Position numbers and translations under genes: made by a program. Below are positions 5,001 through 7,335 of a stretch of DNA of 7,335 bases, one piece after another. Position 1 is the stretch's first letter. Every line of letters starts with the position of its first letter. The DNA comes from JAFDZO01 sp038225955. Lineage in GTDB: Bacteria > Bacteroidota > Ignavibacteria > Tepidaquicellales > Tepidaquicellaceae. Location: the NCBI GenBank assembly GCA_038225955.1, contig JBBRQV010000162.1, forward strand, positions 1 through 7,335. The letters run 5' to 3'. A model generated the notes under the pieces. It worked only from the letters and a program-made list of their open reading frames with translations. It was not told the origin of the DNA and did no database searches.

Positions 5001-7070
5001 ATTGCACCGGGAATGATTTCTCCTCAGCAGACAATGATTGTCGGGGGAGTAAGCCCGGGCTCATCATTCTGTTTCAAAATTTCACTGTACGAACACGTCT
5101 TAATAGCAGGCCAGCAATATTATGATTGGTGCTGTTACAGCGATACGATTTGTAAAATAGCTCCTATTTGTGTTTCCAGTGATTCTTGTCGATGCGGGCA
5201 TTGGGAAAGTGATAAGGTTGTACTATCAGATTTAACTACAACAAAGACTATATATTGTGGAAAAACCTATAACAATGTAAATCCGATAAACAATTTAACC
5301 ATTTCGTACCCTGATTATGTTTGCTCTTCGAAGAAATGTAATGCAACATATATCTGGACAATAACGGGTACCATACCACAAAGTGGAACTGGTAATACAA
5401 TTCCAAACGCTAATCTTTCATTACCGGGGTCATACATAATTTCAATGACACCTATCTGTGGTACAGATACCTGTAAACCATGTCAAATATTTATTAATGT
5501 TAAAGGTAATCCTTCTGATAGTTTATGTGGTTGCGGTGAAAGGTGGAAACCAAACAGCAGTATAATTTATAATCCCAAACTAACAAGTAAAGAGGAAAGA
5601 AAAGTAAAATGCTTCTCAGATGAATTTTTCGGACCTATAGTTGGAGGTTCCAATATTATATATAGTGCCTCTCCATATACTTGCGATAAGCCTGGTTGTT
5701 TACCGACTTACAAATGGCGAATTGTTGACCTCGCAACTAACAGTAATGTTAACTCAGGCACAAGTAATTCATTGCCTATTACTTTCCCTGTTCCGCTGCC
5801 TGAAAGTAAGTATGAATTTATAGTGTATCCTGTGTGTGGAGGCAAAGTATGCGATTCATGCGGATTCTATTTCTATACGGAAGGAAAATCGGATTGTGAA
5901 TGTGGTGGTTGGAAAAGTAAAACTATTGGAGGTACTATTAATGCTAAAAAAATTCATTCGATAGAATGTGGAGAAAAGTTTAAAGTAGATTTCCTTTCGA
6001 ACTTAACTTTAAATTTCCCTGCGTACATTTGCAAACCTGAAAATTGCGAAGCAACTTATACCTGGGATTTAATAGGCGGCAGCGGAATTAATCCAGTGCA
6101 CGTAACTGGAAACAGTAATACATTTAACTATACATTTAATACTCCGGGTAATTATAGTCTATCGTTAAAAGCATATTGCGAAGGCAAGCCATGTGACTCA
6201 TGTATCGTCTATATTAATGTGCCGGATAGACCGCATACAAATGATTCCTGCATGTGCGGCAAATGGGGTGGTGAAGAAATAGGAGTTATAATTGACGGGA
6301 AGAAGCAAGAGAATACTATATGTGGTAAAAAGATTGAAATTTATTCTAACTCCTCATTAACTTTAACATTCCCTGATTATTATTGCATAGGAAATTGTAA
6401 AGCAGATTACACATGGGATTTAAAAGGTGGCTCAGGTTTCGCTCCAATTCATGTAACAGGAATCGGCAATCCGTTTACCTATACTTTTAATACACCTGGT
6501 AATTATAGTTTATGGTTCAAGCCATTCTGCGGAGGCAGTGCATGTGATTCTTGTACAATCAATATTAGCGTTATAAAGATACCCCACACACAAGGATGTG
6601 ATTCGTCATTGAATAAGGTGTCTCATAATATGACAACTTTTATTGGATCATTTGAAGGAGCATACATTGAATTTACAACAAACTTCAATGGTACTCCGAT
6701 AACTGATCCTGGTGCACAACAATCATTCGCGGTCTGGCAATGGAATGACGTGACTTTCAATAATGTCAGTTCTTATTGGAATCAGGCAATGTATATAGGC
6801 GCTAACCAGAGTCCGGTTATGTCAATTGTTTTTCCTCCATGTACTTATAAAAATGTTGGTTTTGAATTAGAACAATTTTGGAGTAATCCGGGAGCATATA
6901 CTATAAAAATTTATACATGTGACTCAAATTGCTCATACACGTACATAACAAATTTTCAGGAAAAATCATACATGTACTTTGGATTTAATTGTCCGGCATA
7001 TATTAACAAAATAGAAGTATCCATGAATGTTTCGGGTTGCTTAATGCGTCATTTTAAGTATGGGATTTAA
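2070..7070 (+). CDS. Giant secreted cysteine-rich modular protein (1666 aa), probable adhesin or surface binding protein
   Basis: Residues 1-23 are a signal peptide (SLSA before Gln24). Residues about 25-150 form an Ig-like region with RPP (32-34) and ADLW (41-44); its layout resembles TANFOR-type surface proteins. Residues about 151-258 are Fn3-like (SPRDEEELRIDNPIFTW onward, ending in YAWQI). Then come module A1 (264-372), a lectin/galactose-binding-like module (382-547), A2 (563-687), B1 (688-790), A3 (791-923), B2 (924-1034), four eight-cysteine PKD-like C modules (1038-1510) and a C-terminal domain (1511-1666). Vicinal cysteine pairs recur at 276-277, 578-579, 776-777, 806-807 and 1021-1022. 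No catalytic motif was recognised, so a binding or structural role outside the cell is the best inference. I see no lipobox, LPXTG or canonical type IX sorting domain. The ATG starts 11 bp after the DUF1573 gene; a terminator follows the stop. Confidence 0.9.
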   Translation: MKKSIKLFLAVLMMLTLIGSLSAQSVTLKMKRPPIGRLSAADLWSATITNTGEAFTAYLYGSMTNNETSELIATGQTMTFEVKKGTTNFKVSDLPRIPDINYTAKDPKYKTSFMNTGGAPAGDYKICIELRTQGNEVTGEDCIDQKITGGDAPQLISPRDEEELRIDNPIFTWIHMKAPGANQTYSLKIVELRGEESPEIAMQKNKTFFEKEGIPTQLFQYPNSAEKFEKGMKYAWQISINGMNSSVHTFSTNNTHKIGTVDNGANLYLMQRGDGCCFNVNINSSGSWNSCQIISNSNPIISASPDQSTTIPAVLPPSVSSIKWNGNGPFTQGWNMYGIICFQNTGSFQIYVKWSSNGGNSFVGTDTLNVYCSNGQSNPDSCIMCNSDFENPILSSLTTTFYVQLHQDNFPCWKTTASNHKIEFWSYRPDLGQNVPAYHGNQFAELNCDEVATLYQSFTVNTIGTKTIYFAHRGRFGVDVMGVSVGPVGGPYNLLGSYSDGNTAWSYNSVSYNFSSVGQYEIRFESISSSGNNPAGGNFLDAISVDCPIAPGTGTPTQTGSICDSLKATVSSSPLQGCCWSINLRTPVNNSSIRGIQFLAQAPNTFVTANSQLGSAYNSGWIYPVNNGQEFRIKRLMGNIPSGQLNGFFNFCLNKLSSPQHIIVNWLNAGDTVLCSDTVTTYCEIPCVTFTQDTLVCNGSNYNLRYSFTNNASYSIGNIDVVSSTPSGITVSPSTFILSPALGTGQTTNLPVFTLSGAIPNTQACIVFKFTSPDGCCWCYDTLCVTIPSCVCNEVGATITGDPLNCCYSLNLQNNYSGNYFNQINVRPLESGISFSTWNTNTANNWYSTNTYPDNVIYLINNPANFPNNYIPMGNSANVINFCLHGYTTSSQHVVIEWMRNDSVKCRDTLTTNCSPLPAPTNCTQLINDSLTCLQNGTYQYTFHIRNNSSHTTTGFQFNPVSPAGLTFTPANFSNVTIAPGMISPQQTMIVGGVSPGSSFCFKISLYEHVLIAGQQYYDWCCYSDTICKIAPICVSSDSCRCGHWESDKVVLSDLTTTKTIYCGKTYNNVNPINNLTISYPDYVCSSKKCNATYIWTITGTIPQSGTGNTIPNANLSLPGSYIISMTPICGTDTCKPCQIFINVKGNPSDSLCGCGERWKPNSSIIYNPKLTSKEERKVKCFSDEFFGPIVGGSNIIYSASPYTCDKPGCLPTYKWRIVDLATNSNVNSGTSNSLPITFPVPLPESKYEFIVYPVCGGKVCDSCGFYFYTEGKSDCECGGWKSKTIGGTINAKKIHSIECGEKFKVDFLSNLTLNFPAYICKPENCEATYTWDLIGGSGINPVHVTGNSNTFNYTFNTPGNYSLSLKAYCEGKPCDSCIVYINVPDRPHTNDSCMCGKWGGEEIGVIIDGKKQENTICGKKIEIYSNSSLTLTFPDYYCIGNCKADYTWDLKGGSGFAPIHVTGIGNPFTYTFNTPGNYSLWFKPFCGGSACDSCTINISVIKIPHTQGCDSSLNKVSHNMTTFIGSFEGAYIEFTTNFNGTPITDPGAQQSFAVWQWNDVTFNNVSSYWNQAMYIGANQSPVMSIVFPPCTYKNVGFELEQFWSNPGAYTIKIYTCDSNCSYTYITNFQEKSYMYFGFNCPAYINKIEVSMNVSGCLMRHFKYGI
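2859..3185 (+). repeat. Module A1 of the secreted protein (residues 264-372)
   Basis: This is the first and most divergent A module. It shares the frame 'CC plus alternating hydrophobic strand ... ICF/FCL ... VKW/VNW/IEW ... DTL ... C' with A2 and A3. Visible anchors are CCFNVNI (276-282), ICFQN, IYVKWSS and DTLNVYC (366-372). It lacks the cysteine that opens A2 and A3 and is not followed by a B module; the lectin-like module comes next instead. Confidence 0.6.
3213..3710 (+). other. Galactose-binding/lectin-like module of the secreted protein (residues 382-547)
   Basis: The segment starts with a C-x-x-C-N-x-D-F-E-N-P strand (382-392). It continues with PCWKTTASNHKIEFW, AYHGNQFAELN, TLYQSF, YFAHRGR, a Ser-Val-Gly-rich strand, AWSYNSVSYNF and YEIRFESISS, and ends with GGNFLDAISVDC (to Cys547). 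This order (aromatic 'W-x-T-T', 'G-N-Q-F-x-E-L-N', 'Y-Q-x-F', 'A-H-R-G-R', terminal 'G-N-F-L-D-x-I') is one I associate with jelly-roll, galactose-binding-like modules (DUF642-like layout) in secreted Bacteroidota proteins. Carbohydrate binding is inferred from the fold resemblance and not shown by any specific residue. Confidence 0.6.
3756..4439 (+). repeat. Composite repeat A2-B1 of the secreted protein (residues 563-790)
   Basis: A2 (563-687) opens with CDSLKATV and has GCCWSINL (577-584), FNFCLN (649-654), QHIIVNWLNAGD and DTVTTYC (677-683). B1 (688-790) opens with QDTLVC (692-697). It then has a SFTNN strand, a 'SGITVSPSTF' strand pair, ACIVFKF, and the cysteine-dense ending CCWCYDTLC (776-784) then PSC (788-790). 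The arrangement repeats almost module for module in the next segment, which indicates duplication of an A-B pair. Confidence 0.75.
4440..5171 (+). repeat. Composite repeat A3-B2 of the secreted protein (residues 791-1034)
   Basis: A3 (791-923) has CNEVGATITGD, NCCYSLNL (805-812), INFCLHG (880-886), QHVVIEWM and DTLTTNC (908-914), parallel to A2. B2 (924-1034) has NDSLTC (928-933), YTFHIRNNSS, AGLTFTPANF, FCFKISL and WCCYSDTIC (1020-1028) ending at IC (1034), parallel to B1. Identity to the first unit is modest outside these anchors, so the duplication looks old. Confidence 0.75.
5181..6599 (+). repeat. Array of four eight-cysteine PKD-like C modules (residues 1038-1510)
   Basis: The copies are residues 1038-1148, 1149-1273, 1274-1391 and 1392-1510 (nt 5181-5513, 5514-5888, 5889-6242, 6243-6599). 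Each contains exactly eight cysteines in the same order: C-x-C-G near the start, one C before a Gly/Phe-containing segment, C-x(3,4)-C, then C-x4-C-x2-C near the end. The last three copies end this motif in CDSC, the first in CKPC. Between them lie a YTW/YIW/YKW core strand and, in copies 3 and 4, FNTPGNYSL, typical of PKD-like beta-sandwiches. Copies 3 and 4 are closest: 34 of 50 residues are identical over 1329-1378 against 1446-1495. Confidence 0.85.
6600..7067 (+). other. C-terminal domain of the secreted protein (residues 1511-1666), unassigned
   Basis: This segment differs from modules A, B and C. It has FEGAYIEFTTNFNGTPI, a WQWND strand, VGFELEQFW, YTIKIYTCDSNC, FGFNCPAYINKIEVSM and the final SGCLMRHFKYGI. 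The NFNGTPI strand and the closing 'SGC-hydrophobic-H-F-K-Y' resemble jelly-roll domains of exported Bacteroidota proteins, but I cannot name the family. It does not look like a type A or B type IX secretion sorting domain. Confidence 0.5.
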
Positions 7071-7107
7071 TATTAAAAAATTTAATTAAAATCTTGATGA
7101 ATACATT

Positions 7108-7140
7108 TCCGGCAGATAAAACTCTGCCGGATTTAATTTA
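7108..7140 (+). terminator. Intrinsic terminator after the giant secreted protein gene
   Basis: A perfect 9-bp stem, TCCGGCAGA (7108-7116) with TCTGCCGGA (7123-7131), encloses a TAAAAC loop and is followed by the T-rich tail TTTAATTTA. It is GC-rich in an AT-rich surround and lies 38 bp after the stop of the 1666-residue gene. It should end the DUF1573/giant-protein transcript and separate it from the downstream paralogue. Confidence 0.85.
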
Positions 7141-7194
7141 AGAACTTCGTTAAGAAATACTTATTAAAAGCCCCATTAAAAAATTATTATTATC

Positions 7195-7335
7195 ATGAAA
7201 ATTTATAAAATATTTTTAACTTTAATATTTTTATCATTACTTTCAAACACTACTTACTCGCAGGTAACGGCAATACTTCGTCAGCCGCCGCCGTTTCAGT
7301 TCAAGGCATCGGATTTATGGAGAGTGAGCCTAACA
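7195..7335 (+). CDS. N-terminus of a second secreted protein paralogous to the 1666-residue protein (truncated by window end)
   Basis: The ATG at 7195 opens a frame that continues to the last base: 47 residues. Residues 1-22 are a signal peptide (KIYKIF, then a Leu/Ile core, ending TYS before Gln23). The mature start, residues 24-47, aligns without gaps to residues 26-49 of the upstream giant protein: nine of 24 positions are identical, including VT, PP and DLW, and most others are similar (for example K/R, L/F, S/T, I/L). It is therefore the beginning of the same N-terminal Ig-like domain and a tandem paralogue. The terminator upstream implies its own promoter within about 55 bp, but I could not identify one. 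The start lies after an AT-rich stretch with no Shine-Dalgarno sequence. Length and downstream modules are unknown. Confidence 0.9.
   Translation, partial: MKIYKIFLTLIFLSLLSNTTYSQVTAILRQPPPFQFKASDLWRVSLT

Noticed and set aside
4737..5823. Further short frames inside the giant gene (4737-4922 minus, 5641-5823 plus)
   Set aside because: They are shadows of the long frame, whose repeated modules and conserved cysteines show which frame is coding.
5181..6599. C-x-C-G and C-x-x-C clusters considered as zinc ribbons or ferredoxin-like metal sites
   Set aside because: The protein is exported and the cysteines sit on PKD-like beta-sandwich modules, where disulfides are more likely; metal binding is not excluded but not supported.
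7138..7156. Direct repeat TTAAGAA-CTTCG-TTAAGAA before the downstream paralogue
   Set aside because: Seven-base AT-rich copies just after a terminator are not distinguishable from chance; no promoter element aligns with them.

Overview
The window is AT-rich DNA from what looks like a member of the Bacteroidota/Chlorobiota group, with an Ignavibacteria-type bacterium as my best guess. The clues are A-rich start contexts without clear Shine-Dalgarno sequences, a short secreted DUF1573 protein, a very long cysteine-rich secreted repeat protein, and helical proteins of a kind I associate with these lineages. The assignment is inference; there is no rRNA or marker gene in the window.

Layout. Positions 1-1005 (minus strand) hold the N-terminal 335 residues of a cytosolic, helical, charged protein that runs off the left edge. 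A spacer of about 240 bp separates it from the divergently transcribed plus-strand genes. These are a 106-residue charged, probably coiled-coil protein (1245-1565), a secreted 135-residue DUF1573 protein (1651-2058), and, 11 bp further on, a 1666-residue secreted modular protein (2070-7070). A convincing intrinsic terminator (7108-7140) closes that unit. At 7195 a second secreted protein starts. Its first 47 residues are collinear with the N-terminus of the 1666-residue protein, so the window ends inside a tandem paralogue.

The 1666-residue protein dominates the window. Reading it by eye gives a signal peptide, an N-terminal Ig-like region that resembles TANFOR-type surface proteins in layout, and an Fn3-like region. 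Next come a first A module, a galactose-binding/lectin-like module, two A-B composite repeats with vicinal cysteines, and four C modules. Each C module carries the same eight-cysteine pattern and has a PKD-like core. A distinct C-terminal domain of about 155 residues ends the protein. I see no canonical type IX secretion C-terminal signal, LPXTG motif or lipobox.

The likely theme is a cell-surface or secreted adhesin/binding protein family. It is encoded next to, and probably co-transcribed with, a small exported DUF1573 protein. Partnership between the two is inferred from operon spacing only. I found no rRNA, tRNA, CRISPR array, insertion sequence or attachment site.
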